A stretch of 31,759 bases of DNA from Gemmatimonadales bacterium (GTDB lineage Bacteria; Gemmatimonadota; Gemmatimonadetes; Gemmatimonadales; GWC2-71-9). Below, one piece after another: positions 21,978 through 29,834 of this stretch. The position numbers were made by a program, and so were the translations under genes. How positions within the stretch are numbered: the first letter of the stretch is position 1; every line of letters starts with the position of its first letter. The DNA is taken from assembly GCA_020633775.1 (NCBI GenBank), contig JACKDA010000018.1, forward strand, positions 1 through 31,759. Direction: 5' to 3'. The notes beneath the pieces are model-generated. The model was not told where the DNA came from. It worked only from the letters and a program-made list of their open reading frames with translations, and ran no database searches.

Positions 21978-24900
21978 CTAGAAGTCCGGTCGCCCGCCGC
22001 GTCCCCCGCCGAACCCGCCGCGCCCGCCACCAGGGGGGCCGCCGGCGCCGGGCTGGCCCCCGCGGCCTCCGCCGAAGAAGGGATTCCCCTGGGTCGGATT
22101 GCGGACCCACTCCGGCAGCAGCGCCCACTGCGCGTCGCTGAGGATCTTGCGCGTCGCCGCGGTGGTGCTGTCGCGGTCGAGCCGGGCGACCCGCTGCACC
22201 TCGTTGAAGAGCGGGAAGATCCGCTGGATGTCCGGGTTCGTCCCACCGCGCGCGATCTCGGCGTTGAGCGAGTCGAGGGCCGGCTTGAGGCGTGCGGCAC
22301 TGGAGTCGACGAGCAGCTGCAACGCCTCGACCTGCCGGGCATCGAGCGCGAGCGAGTCGCGCCGCGCGAGTGCCTCCTTGGCCGGGTTCGGCGAGATCGA
22401 GTCGAGCCGACCGAGCATCTGCTGCACCAGGCTCGGCTGGCCCCCCTGACCCTGGAAGAAGTTGCGGCGGATGTCACGGCCGCGGTCCTGCCCGATCGAG
22501 TAGCGCATCTGGAGCGCGACCTGGAACGGGGACCGGATCGCGTTCGCGCTCCCCCCGGTCGCGCCGAAGCGCTCGTTCACGACGTACTGGAACTCGCGGG
22601 TCGTCGCATCGAACCCGGTCACCTGCAGCAGGGTCGCGTCGGGCCGCTGGTTGAGCCCCCAGCCCTTGAGGCCGTCCTGGCCATGGAACAGCTCGTCGAG
22701 CCCACCGAGCAGGTTGATCGTCGAGAAGGAGAGGGCGAGGCGGTTGTCGAACATTCCCGGGCGCCAGTTGACCTGCAGGTCCAGCGACGGCTGCCAGGGG
22801 CCGACGCAGCTGTTCCGCTCGGCGATCCCGCCGAGCTGGGAGGCGAGGCACTCACGCGCATTGCCCGAGAGCGACCCGAGGAGGCGGTCCATCGCCGCGG
22901 CCACCTCGGGCGTCGGGGCCGAGGTCGGGTCGTACACGAAGGCGATGTCGTTGCGGCTCGCGCCGTCGCCGTTGATGTCGCCCTGGACGATCGGGGTGTA
23001 GCGGCTGCCGGAGGTCATCCGGGCGACCAGCGAGACGTCGAGGGCCTGCGAGAACGGCCAGGAGATGTTCGCCTGGATGTTGTGCGTCCGGCTCGCGTCG
23101 GCCCAGAGGAAGCTGTTCGGGTCGCCCGGCGTGGCGATCGACCCGCCGGCCGAGAAGCCGCCGCCCACGCCGCCGCGTCCACCACCGAACCCGCCGCCGC
23201 CACCGCCCGAGCCGCCCTGGTCGCGCGAGCGCTGCCAGGTGTAGCTGAAGTTGACCGTCGCCCCGCGCCGGAGGAAGGTCGACACCGACGCGGTGAGCTG
23301 CGTGGTCGTGTTCTCGAGCCCGGAGAACACCTCGTTCACCCGGCCGAAGGCGGGGTTCACCCGGCTGGCCGAGAGCGGCACGGCGCCGGTGCTGGCGATG
23401 ATCTGGGCCGGGTCGGCATAGACCGGCCGGCCGTCGCCCCCGCCGAGGGTGAACATCGGCGTGGTGTTGAGGTTGAGGTCGCGCGAGGCGGACTGATCGA
23501 TGCCGCGCACGTAGGACCCGTCGAGGTTCAGGCTCCAGGTGTTCCAGAACCGCTTGCTCAGCCCGAGCGAGGCACGCCACGTCTTCGCCGCGCCGTAGTC
23601 GCTCGCGTACGTGGTGATGTTCGGCACGCCCCGGTTGGCCGGCGTGGCCGGGCCATCGCAGGCGGTCGGGATCGCGTCGGTCGATCCCCCGATCGCGCTC
23701 CAGTCCGGAAGCGGGACCGCATCGCCGACACAGATCAGCTGGGACTCGGTGTTCAGCAGCCCCGACTGCGCCTGGGCCGTGCCCGGGATCGTCGACGGCA
23801 TCGTCCCGCGGAACAGCCCGACGCCGCCGCGGATCGTCAGCGTCGGCGGGGCGAAGCCGCGCTGGCTCTGCCCGCGCTGCTCCGCCGCCGCGATCGAGTA
23901 GGAGAAGCCGAGCCGGGGCGTGAAGTACGTCTCCGTCGGCAGCACGTCCGTCGCGATACCGAACGCCTCGGCAGCGGCGTCATTGCGTGCCGGCGCCCCG
24001 CCGAACCACGAGTGCTCGAGGCGCCCGCCCAGCGTGAGCTGCAGGTTCGAGCTCGGGCGCCACACGTCGCTCAGGTAGATCGCCGTGTTGTTGCTGCGCC
24101 CGTCCCGGATCGTCGGCGAGAGGGTCCGCGTGAACTGCGCCGGGGTGTTCGCCGCGAAGTCCTCGAGCGAGTTGTAGGTGTAGGTCCCGAACCGGTTGGT
24201 GGTGACGTCCTGCGAGAAGTCCTGGGTGTTGAAGAGCAGCCCCAGCCGGTAGCGGTGCGCCGCGGTCGGGGAGAAGAACGACACCTCCTCGGTGAGCTCG
24301 ATCCCGCGGTTCGTGGTCTCCTGCGGCAACCCGCTGTTGCCGCCGAACCCGAGCACGGACGAGGCGAAGGTCCCGTCGCCGAGGTCGGAGACGTTCTGGA
24401 CCCGACCGCTGGGGGCGTACAGGAACGGCGTCGAGGTCGTCTTGTCGCTGGTGTAGCCGGCCCGGAACTCGTTGGTCACGCTCACCCCGAGCCGGGAGAA
24501 GACGCCGACCGACACGCCGCCGCCGTTCCCCTCGGTGGTGCCGCCGACCTGCGCGAGCGACGTCGTGCCGATCCGGTTCGGCTCCTGGTGGTTGAGCCGG
24601 AGATCACCACGGAAGGTGAAGGTGTGGCGGTCGGCCAGGTTCCAGTCGAGGCGGAGCAGCCCGGTGTAGCGATCGTTGCCCCGGGTCGGGTCGATGATCC
24701 CGGCGGTCTGGGTGAGCCCGGTCGCATCGACCAGGGACGTGAACCGGGCCACCGAATCTGCCGAGAGCCCCAGCCGCCCGCTCGACGCCGCGGTCGCCGC
24801 GGAGAGGGATGCGATCGGCGCCTGCGAGGCATCGACCTGCAGCGAGCCGAACGCGAAGAACCGGTCGCGCACGATCGGGCCGCCGAAGCCGAAGCCGAGG

Positions 24901-25745
24901 CGCTGCTGCGACTGCCCCTGGTTGAAGACGTCACCGCTGGTGCCGCCGAGCGAGAAGGCGTCGTCGCGCAGGTTGCCGCTGACGGAGCCCTGGATGACGT
25001 TGCTGCCGCCGCGCGTGCTGGCCGAGATCAGGCCGCCGGAGAACTGGCCGCGCGCCACGTCGTAGGTGTTGCTGATCACGCGCGTGCCGCGGATCGCGTC
25101 CTGCGGCAGGGCGTCGCCGGCGAAGGAGAGCCCGTCCACCGTGTAGTTGTTCGCGGTCCCGCTCTGGCCGGCGATCGAGAACTGCGCGGCGGTCGAGTCG
25201 TTGCCGGCGGTCACGATCACCCCCGGCACGAGCGCGGCGAGCGCGGTCAGGTCCGACGCGTCGATCGGCAGCCGCAGCGCCTGGTCGCCCGAGAACGCGC
25301 GCTCGGTGCTCCCCGGGGTCGGGGCCTCGCGACCCATCCCCGCCGGGGTGCGTCGCGCGGTCGAGACGATGTCCTGCAGCACGACGGGACGGCTCGACAT
25401 CCGGACATCCACCATGATCCGGTCGTCATCGCTCTGCCGGGTGATGTTGGCGACGAACGGCTGCTTGCCGATCATGGTCACCGTCAGGCGATACTGGCCG
25501 CCGCCATCATTGAAGAAGATGGTGTAGCGGCCCTTGTCGTTGGTGGTGGTGCGGCGGTTGACCTGGGTCTCGATCGAGTAGGCCTCGACCGTGGCACCGG
25601 CGACCGGGACCCCCGAGGAGTCGGTCACGGTCCCGGTGATCACGTCCACCGAGCTGCCGGCCTGCGCCGCCAGCGAGGGGACAAAGGCCAGTGCCATGAG
25701 GCAGCCGGCGAGGCCCGCGAGGCGGGCGAGTGGGCGAGGCGGCAT
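21978..25745 (-). CDS. Oar-like TonB-dependent receptor with Spy-like C-terminal extension
   Basis: This is an outer-membrane TonB-dependent transporter of unknown substrate, 1255 residues. After a signal peptide (to about residue 27, SLAAQ) comes a carboxypeptidase-regulatory beta-sandwich (about 35-110, GTVTDSSGVPVAGATVEAY). A TonB-box-like VVLQDIVST follows, then the plug (about 130-245, IAGQSGTANNYTVDGLSFAG) and the long barrel (to about 1090). The barrel has a Gly-rich loop and an Oar-typical GDINGDG motif. Beyond the last strand (QVALQMRYSIGQ) about 165 residues remain. They form a helical region with LDARQ and LSDAQ motifs resembling the LTxxQ motifs of Spy/CpxP, then a Gly/Arg/Phe tail ending in PDF. 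ATG 25745 is chosen for its signal peptide and the GGGGACC upstream; the frame opens 14 codons earlier. Confidence 0.9.
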   Translation of the reverse strand: MPPRPLARLAGLAGCLMALAFVPSLAAQAGSSVDVITGTVTDSSGVPVAGATVEAYSIETQVNRRTTTNDKGRYTIFFNDGGGQYRLTVTMIGKQPFVANITRQSDDDRIMVDVRMSSRPVVLQDIVSTARRTPAGMGREAPTPGSTERAFSGDQALRLPIDASDLTALAALVPGVIVTAGNDSTAAQFSIAGQSGTANNYTVDGLSFAGDALPQDAIRGTRVISNTYDVARGQFSGGLISASTRGGSNVIQGSVSGNLRDDAFSLGGTSGDVFNQGQSQQRLGFGFGGPIVRDRFFAFGSLQVDASQAPIASLSAATAASSGRLGLSADSVARFTSLVDATGLTQTAGIIDPTRGNDRYTGLLRLDWNLADRHTFTFRGDLRLNHQEPNRIGTTSLAQVGGTTEGNGGGVSVGVFSRLGVSVTNEFRAGYTSDKTTSTPFLYAPSGRVQNVSDLGDGTFASSVLGFGGNSGLPQETTNRGIELTEEVSFFSPTAAHRYRLGLLFNTQDFSQDVTTNRFGTYTYNSLEDFAANTPAQFTRTLSPTIRDGRSNNTAIYLSDVWRPSSNLQLTLGGRLEHSWFGGAPARNDAAAEAFGIATDVLPTETYFTPRLGFSYSIAAAEQRGQSQRGFAPPTLTIRGGVGLFRGTMPSTIPGTAQAQSGLLNTESQLICVGDAVPLPDWSAIGGSTDAIPTACDGPATPANRGVPNITTYASDYGAAKTWRASLGLSKRFWNTWSLNLDGSYVRGIDQSASRDLNLNTTPMFTLGGGDGRPVYADPAQIIASTGAVPLSASRVNPAFGRVNEVFSGLENTTTQLTASVSTFLRRGATVNFSYTWQRSRDQGGSGGGGGGFGGGRGGVGGGFSAGGSIATPGDPNSFLWADASRTHNIQANISWPFSQALDVSLVARMTSGSRYTPIVQGDINGDGASRNDIAFVYDPTSAPTPEVAAAMDRLLGSLSGNARECLASQLGGIAERNSCVGPWQPSLDLQVNWRPGMFDNRLALSFSTINLLGGLDELFHGQDGLKGWGLNQRPDATLLQVTGFDATTREFQYVVNERFGATGGSANAIRSPFQVALQMRYSIGQDRGRDIRRNFFQGQGGQPSLVQQMLGRLDSISPNPAKEALARRDSLALDARQVEALQLLVDSSAARLKPALDSLNAEIARGGTNPDIQRIFPLFNEVQRVARLDRDSTTAATRKILSDAQWALLPEWVRNPTQGNPFFGGGRGGQPGAGGPPGGGRGGFGGGRGGRPDF

Positions 25746-25820
25746 GCTGGTGGTCCCCGTAGCGGGTCCGGGGCACGAGTCCGGCAATCGCCGGGTCGCG
25801 CCACGGCCTAGATACGGCGG

Positions 25821-25853
25821 CGGGGCCCGCGACGTTGACGCCCGCGGGCCCCG
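25821..25853 (-). terminator. Perfect 11-bp hairpin between the small acidic gene and the receptor gene
   Basis: CGGGGCCCGCG (25821-25831) and CGCGGGCCCCG (25843-25853) pair fully around an 11-base loop. It lies 35 bases past the stop of the small acidic gene and upstream of the receptor gene. It lacks a T-run, so it is either a U-poor terminator or a leader structure of the receptor mRNA. Nothing else clear is seen in the 143-bp gap. Confidence 0.5.
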
Positions 25854-25888
25854 ACCGGGGCGTCCTTAACGCCGGGAACCCGGCGCCG

Positions 25889-26131
25889 TCATTCCCCTTC
25901 TGGCGGCACCTCGCCGGCGTCCCGATCGAGGAAGTCGGCGACCCGGTTCCGCAACGTCCGGAACCCGGCCTCGACCTGCTCCCCGAGCTCGGTCAACTCC
26001 TCCCTGGCTTCGGCAGCGAACTCCGCGAGCTCCTCGGCTGCCTCGTCGAGCACCTCCTCCACCCGCCCGCGTTCGCCCGGCGCGCCGCATCCGCCCTCGG
26101 GGCCGTCGGTTGCCTGCTCGTGTTCCGTCAT
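25889..26131 (-). CDS. Small acidic helical protein, unknown function
   Basis: The 80-residue protein is strongly acidic and has no membrane segment or signal. Residues 1-25 are polar and Gly-rich with a single Cys. Residues 25-70 form one long amphipathic helix with heptad-like spacing (VEEVLDEAAEELAEFAAEAR, EELTELGEQVEAGFRTLRNR, VADFLDRD). A coiled coil or a membrane- or polymer-binding surface helix would fit, but I recognise no family. ATG 26131 is chosen over 26173 because AGGAGGGG stands directly upstream, one of the best ribosome-binding sites in the window. It is transcribed divergently from the ECF sigma gene with 40 bases between the starts. TATAGT on the minus strand (26170-26165) is a possible -10. 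Confidence 0.7.
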   Translation of the reverse strand: MTEHEQATDGPEGGCGAPGERGRVEEVLDEAAEELAEFAAEAREELTELGEQVEAGFRTLRNRVADFLDRDAGEVPPEGE

Positions 26132-26142
26132 GTCCCCTCCTG

Positions 26143-26160
26143 TCGGCTGTCGGTAGCCGA
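26143..26160. promoter_or_regulatory. 18-bp palindrome between divergent genes
   Basis: TCGGCT (26143-26148) and AGCCGA (26155-26160) are perfect inverted repeats around GTCGGT. The site occupies nearly half of the 40-bp gap between the small acidic gene and the ECF sigma gene. It also overlaps the start expected from the TATAGT on the minus strand. It may be an operator controlling one or both genes, or a leader hairpin. Confidence 0.4.
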
Positions 26161-26171
26161 CCTGACTATAC

Positions 26172-26807
26172 ATGGAGGGACCGGGTCGAGGGATGCCTGG
26201 TCAACGATCCGTGCCCGGGCGGCATCCCACCCATGTGTCCGGTCCCGTCATTCGCCATCCGGCCTCGTGCCTGCCGAGGGAGGGCCCGATCGAGTCGAGC
26301 CTCGCCGCAGCCCGTCGGGGCGACCCGGAGGCGTTCGGGGCGCTCTATGACGCCCACGCCGGTCGGGTCCACGCGATCTGCCTGCGGATGTCCGGCGACC
26401 CGGCCCATGCCGCGGAGCTGGTGCAGGATGTCTTCCTGAAGGTCTGGGAGGGACTCCCCGGCTTCCGGGGGGACAGCAGCTTCACCACCTGGCTCCATCG
26501 GGTGGCGGTGAACGTCGTGCTGCAGGCCCGCCGAGGTGATCGCCGTCGGCGCGATCGGGTGGCCCTCGTCGAGGATCATCCGGGCGCCACCGCGACGGCG
26601 GCAACCCCACCCACCGATGCCGCGCTCGCGATCGACCTCGAGCGGGCGGTGGCGGCGCTCCCGGAGGTGCTGCGCACCGTGTTCGTGCTGCATGACGTCG
26701 AGGGATACCGGCACGAGGAGATCGCCGCCGTCCTCGAGATCCCGATCGGGACCTGCCGGAGTCACCTGTTCCGGGCCCGTCGCCACCTCCGCGAGGAGCT
26801 TGCATGA
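26172..26807 (+). CDS. ECF-type RNA polymerase sigma factor
   Basis: This is an extracytoplasmic-function sigma factor with only regions 2 and 4. Region 2 spans about residues 42-110 (IESSLAAARRGDPEAFGALY, AELVQDVFLKVWEGLPGFRG, then FTTWLHRVAVNVVLQ). Region 4 spans about 155-208 (AVAALPEVLRTVFVLHDVEG, YRHEEIAAVLEIPIGTCRSH). The ATG at 26172 leaves an unusually long N-terminal stretch of about 40 residues without conserved character and has no Shine-Dalgarno. ATG 26193 and GTG 26235 in frame are alternatives, so the start is uncertain. The stop overlaps the anti-sigma gene as ATGA. Membrane-anchored zinc-finger control is expected from its partner, and autoregulation is likely but no promoter duplicate is evident. 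Confidence 0.9.
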   Translation: MEGPGRGMPGQRSVPGRHPTHVSGPVIRHPASCLPREGPIESSLAAARRGDPEAFGALYDAHAGRVHAICLRMSGDPAHAAELVQDVFLKVWEGLPGFRGDSSFTTWLHRVAVNVVLQARRGDRRRRDRVALVEDHPGATATAATPPTDAALAIDLERAVAALPEVLRTVFVLHDVEGYRHEEIAAVLEIPIGTCRSHLFRARRHLREELA

Positions 26808-27331
26808 CTGACTGCGTCACGCTGGAGGCGAGCATCGGGGCCTACCTCGCCGGACGCCTCGCGCCCGCCGAGGCGGAGGCGATCGAGGCGCACGCCGCGT
26901 CGTGCGACCGCTGTGCGGAGCTCCTCGAGGCACGGACCCGCCTGCCGGTCGCGCTGCCGCGCGAGGTGCCGCCGCCCACGGCTACCCGCGCGGCCACCCT
27001 GCGCCGCGTGGCGCTCGCGACGCGGCGCCGCCGCACCCGGCGCGTCGTGCTCCCCACCGCGATCGCCGCCTCGCTGCTGGTCGTCTGGGGAGTCAGTCGG
27101 CCGGCCGACAAGGCCGCGATGATGCGCTCGCGCGAGGCGCTCAGTCCGTTGGCGATGGCGGAGTCGCGCGCGTTTGCGGAGTTCGAGGCGCTCGCGACGG
27201 CGCGTCGCGAGGTCGAGGAGGCCCTCGCCGAGGCCCCGCCCGAGGCGCGCCAGCGGCTCGAGGCGCAGCGCGACCGACTCGCCAGGCAGTACGACCAGCT
27301 CGTCGCCCTCGTCCAGGCGTTCGAGTCATGA
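26804..27331 (+). CDS. Membrane-anchored zinc-finger anti-sigma factor
   Basis: The 175-residue product binds and inhibits the ECF sigma factor encoded just upstream (family inference). The N-terminal zinc-finger domain has C4, then H30-x3-C34-x2-C37 (AHAASCDRC), the HxxxCxxC signature of zinc-binding anti-sigma factors. A basic stretch (RRRRTRR) precedes a single membrane helix (about 81-97, VVLPTAIAASLLVVWGV). The roughly 75 residues beyond it form a charged coiled coil (FEALATARREVEEALAEAPP, RLEAQRDRLARQYDQLVALV), which places a helical sensor or partner-binding part in the periplasm. It overlaps its neighbours as ATGA on both sides, fixing it in one operon with the sigma factor and the exported proteins. 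Confidence 0.9.
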   Translation: MTDCVTLEASIGAYLAGRLAPAEAEAIEAHAASCDRCAELLEARTRLPVALPREVPPPTATRAATLRRVALATRRRRTRRVVLPTAIAASLLVVWGVSRPADKAAMMRSREALSPLAMAESRAFAEFEALATARREVEEALAEAPPEARQRLEAQRDRLARQYDQLVALVQAFES

Positions 27332-28164
27332 GGCGACCTCTCCTGCTGCTCCTCCTCCTGCCCCAGCTGCTTGGCGCGCAGGCGACGGTGCGTCGTGGGG
27401 TCGCGGTCGGTCCCGAGGTGGCACTCCGGCTCTGGATCCCGGCCGGTGAGGTCCAGGTCACCGCCTGGGACCGCGATTCGGTGGCCGTCGAGGCGACGAC
27501 CTCCGAGGGCGTGCAGCTCGTCGGCGGCGGCTCCCGCGACGCGGCGAAGTACGCCGTGGAGTTCATCGATCGGTCGCGCACGGGGCTGCCCGGCGCGAAG
27601 CTTGTCGTGCGCATCCCGCGGCGGGCCCGCGTATGGATCAAGTCGACCACCGCCGCGGTGGTCGTGCGGGGCACGGCAGCGGAACTCGACGTGCTCTCGG
27701 TCACCGGACGGGTGGTCGTCCGCGACGTCACCGGCAGCACCACCGTCGAGGCGATCAACGCCGCCGTCGACATCGGCGGAGCCGCCGGTGCCGTGCGGGT
27801 CCGGGGAGGCTCTGGCCCCGTCGTGCTCGCCGCGATCTCCGGTGCCCTCGACGTGACGATGGTCAGTGGGTCGGTGACGGTCGCTCCCCAGGCGACATCG
27901 GGGCACCTCCCCGGCGGGCGCGTGGAGACGGTCGGCGGGATGGTGACGCTCTCGGGAACGCTCGCGCCCGGGAGCACCCTCCAGGTGGACACGCACGATG
28001 GGGCGATCCTGCTGCAGGTGCCGCCCGGCGCTCCGCCGCTCGTGCGGGCCAGCGGGGTGGAACTCTCGCTCCCCGCGGCGCTGCGCGGACGCACCACGAG
28101 CGGCACCGTCGAGGTGCGCACCTTTTCCGGCGAGCTCAACGTCCGAGTGCTCGACGGCACCTGA
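27328..28164 (+). CDS. Exported DUF4097-like beta-repeat protein
   Basis: The 278-residue product has a short Leu-rich signal peptide (MRRPLLLLLLLPQLLGAQ). The rest is a succession of short beta strands with turn spacing typical of the DUF4097/DUF4098 putative adhesin fold: GEVQVTAWDRDSVAVEATTS, VVVRGTAAELDVLSVTGRVV, TVEAINAAVDIGGAAGAVRV, GALDVTMVSGSVTVAP, ending in RGRTTSGTVEVRTFSGELNV. Such proteins often sit behind ECF sigma/anti-sigma pairs or with PspC-like stress systems; their biochemical role is not settled. It overlaps the anti-sigma gene as ATGA. Location is periplasm or outer surface. No lipobox or catalytic motif is visible. Confidence 0.75.
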   Translation: MRRPLLLLLLLPQLLGAQATVRRGVAVGPEVALRLWIPAGEVQVTAWDRDSVAVEATTSEGVQLVGGGSRDAAKYAVEFIDRSRTGLPGAKLVVRIPRRARVWIKSTTAAVVVRGTAAELDVLSVTGRVVVRDVTGSTTVEAINAAVDIGGAAGAVRVRGGSGPVVLAAISGALDVTMVSGSVTVAPQATSGHLPGGRVETVGGMVTLSGTLAPGSTLQVDTHDGAILLQVPPGAPPLVRASGVELSLPAALRGRTTSGTVEVRTFSGELNVRVLDGT

Positions 28165-28165
28165 T

Positions 28166-28210
28166 CTGGTGAAGGACCGGGATGCACCGGTCAACGCGTC
28201 CGCTCACCAG
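28166..28210. promoter_or_regulatory. Nested inverted repeats before an exported-protein gene
   Basis: The outer arms CTGGTGA (28166-28172) and TCACCAG (28204-28210) and the inner arms GACCGG (28175-28180) and CCGGTC (28187-28192) are all perfect. The structure fills the 58-bp gap up to the GGAGG ribosome-binding site of the next gene. It could attenuate, separate or stabilise parts of the operon mRNA. Confidence 0.4.
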
Positions 28211-28222
28211 TCCGGAGGTCAC

Positions 28223-28696
28223 ATGCCTGCCATTCGAGCCCTCACCCTCGTCCTCGCCGCGCCCATCGCCCTCCTCGGTCCGCCGCGCGTGACGGTGGCC
28301 GCCGGTGCCCCCGGGGCCCCGATGACCGTCACCGTCGAGCACACCGGTGAGGTCGGGCATGCCGTCGTCACCGTCCGGGCGCTGTCGCTCGACGGCCGCC
28401 GGACCCGCGAACGTGTCCTCACCGCCGTCGAGACGACCGCATCGGCGAAGGACGCCCGTGCCTTCCTCGTGACGCCACCGCGCACCCCCGGCGTTCCGCA
28501 GGTGCTGGTGATTCGCGGCGCGCACGGTACCGAGGACGATGCCCCGTTCATGGAGGCGATGGTCCGCGTCACAGGGGAGGGCGCCGTCGTCGGCATCGAG
28601 TACTCGCAGCGCAAGTCGCTGCTCGGCGGGTATCGGTTCCCCGCCTTCAGCGATGAGGACATCACGTCCGCCCTGACGCGCCTGGCCGCACGGTGA
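28223..28696 (+). CDS. Exported protein of unknown function
   Basis: I do not recognise this 157-residue protein. It has a signal peptide (MPAIRALTLVLAAPIALLGP, cleavage perhaps near AAG at 27). A beta-rich mature part follows (MTVTVEHTGEVGHAVVTVRA, RVLTAVETTASAKDARAFLV) with a more helical C-terminus (FSDEDITSALTRLAAR). No cysteine, metal-binding or catalytic motif is evident. ATG 28223 is fixed by the GGAGG five bases upstream. It is the fourth gene of the ECF operon and ends in a GTGA overlap with the kelch-type gene, so the two products may act together outside the inner membrane. Confidence 0.7.
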   Translation: MPAIRALTLVLAAPIALLGPPRVTVAAGAPGAPMTVTVEHTGEVGHAVVTVRALSLDGRRTRERVLTAVETTASAKDARAFLVTPPRTPGVPQVLVIRGAHGTEDDAPFMEAMVRVTGEGAVVGIEYSQRKSLLGGYRFPAFSDEDITSALTRLAAR

Positions 28697-29799
28697 AGCC
28701 CGCAGCCGCGCTCGCGACGGCACTGCTGGTGCCCTCGGCGTGTGCCGCGCAGCGGGCGCACGGGGGCGGCGAGGCGATGGTGGCACTCCAGTCGATGGCC
28801 ACGGCCCGCGCCGCCCACACCGCCACCGCGCTCCCGGATGGACGCGTGCTGCTCGTCGGCGGATTCGGTGACGACCAAGGGGCACCACCGGTCGTCGAGG
28901 TCTTCGATCCTGTGCGCCAGCGCTTCACCGCCCTGGAGTCGCGCCTCGAGCCGAGGCACAGCCACACGGCGACACCGCTCGCCGACGGGCGGATCCTCGT
29001 GACCGGCGGGTACGGCCGCGGGAATCGCTACCTCGCGACCACCGTCCTGATCGATCCGCGCACGGGCCAGGCGACTGCCGGCCCGGACATGCTGGAGGCA
29101 CGGGCGGGGCACGAGGCGGTGCGGCTCGACGACGGGCGGGTGCTCGTCATCGGTGGCGTCGGGGTCGGGTGGACCTTCCTCGCCTCGGCGGAGCTCTATG
29201 ACCCGGTGGCGAACCGTTTCCTGCCGACCGGTGCGATGGCAGAGCCCCGCGAGAGTCATGTCGCGCTGCGCCTCCACGACGGGCGCGTCGCGGTGATCGG
29301 TGGCCACGTGGGACGCCGGGAGGCCCTCCGGTTGCAGGCCAGCATCGAGGTCCACGATCCGGCCACCGGTCGCTTCACGATGCTCGGTGTCCTGCGCGAG
29401 GCGCGGCACAAGCATGACGCGGTCGTGCTTCCGGACGGGGACCTGCTCGTGCTGGGCGGCGCCGATCGGCGCGACAGCCGCGGCGTCCTGCGATCGGTGG
29501 AACGGATCGACCCGGCCTCGGGTCGGTCGAGCCCGATGCCCGCGCTCGCCAGGCCCCGCTACAAGTTGCGGGGGACCTCCATCGTCCTCCCCGACGGAAG
29601 GATCCTCGTGGCCGGCGGTGCGTCCCGACCGGAGATCTACGCCCCGTGGAGCGGCGCGAGCCTGGTCCTCGAGGGTCCGGATCGTCTGCCGGGCCTGTTC
29701 AGTGCGGCGGCGTTGCTGGCGGACGGCTCCGTCCTCGTGAGCGGCGGGTACGGTCCCGCTCCCGACGCCGGCGCGGGAGCGTGGCGGATCCGTCCCTGA
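28693..29799 (+). CDS. Exported seven-bladed kelch-type beta-propeller
   Basis: The 368-residue product has a signal peptide (to about 20, SACAAQ). It contains seven copies of a blade motif of the form LxDGRxLVxGG: LPDGRVLLVGG, LADGRILVTGG, LDDGRVLVIGG, LHDGRVAVIGG, LPDGDLLVLGG, LPDGRILVAGG and LADGSVLVSGG, each about 45-50 residues apart. This is the pattern of kelch/galactose-oxidase-type propellers. There is no sign of the galactose oxidase copper site or of a second domain, so binding rather than catalysis is the simpler guess. The Cys before AAQ is not in a proper lipobox (PSAC). GTG 28693 overlaps the preceding gene as GTGA. It is the last gene of the ECF operon. Confidence 0.85.
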   Translation: MKPAAALATALLVPSACAAQRAHGGGEAMVALQSMATARAAHTATALPDGRVLLVGGFGDDQGAPPVVEVFDPVRQRFTALESRLEPRHSHTATPLADGRILVTGGYGRGNRYLATTVLIDPRTGQATAGPDMLEARAGHEAVRLDDGRVLVIGGVGVGWTFLASAELYDPVANRFLPTGAMAEPRESHVALRLHDGRVAVIGGHVGRREALRLQASIEVHDPATGRFTMLGVLREARHKHDAVVLPDGDLLVLGGADRRDSRGVLRSVERIDPASGRSSPMPALARPRYKLRGTSIVLPDGRILVAGGASRPEIYAPWSGASLVLEGPDRLPGLFSAAALLADGSVLVSGGYGPAPDAGAGAWRIRP

Positions 29800-29822
29800 C
29801 CCGCATCCCGGGGGGCACGGGT

Positions 29823-29828
29823 TAAGCT
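29823..29828 (+). promoter_or_regulatory. Possible -10 element for a leaderless start
   Basis: TAAGCT, of the form TAnnnT, lies six bases before ATG 29835 with no Shine-Dalgarno in between. The spacing is the same as in front of the gene at 14401. The 35-bp gap behind the kelch gene holds nothing else clear. Confidence 0.35.
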
Positions 29829-29834
29829 TCCCGG

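Noticed and set aside
21906..25811. Open frame of 1301 codons on the plus strand opposite the receptor gene
   Set aside because: The minus strand encodes a complete TonB-dependent receptor with recognisable domains. The plus frame is Arg/Gly/Pro-rich with no motif and is a by-product of high GC at third positions.
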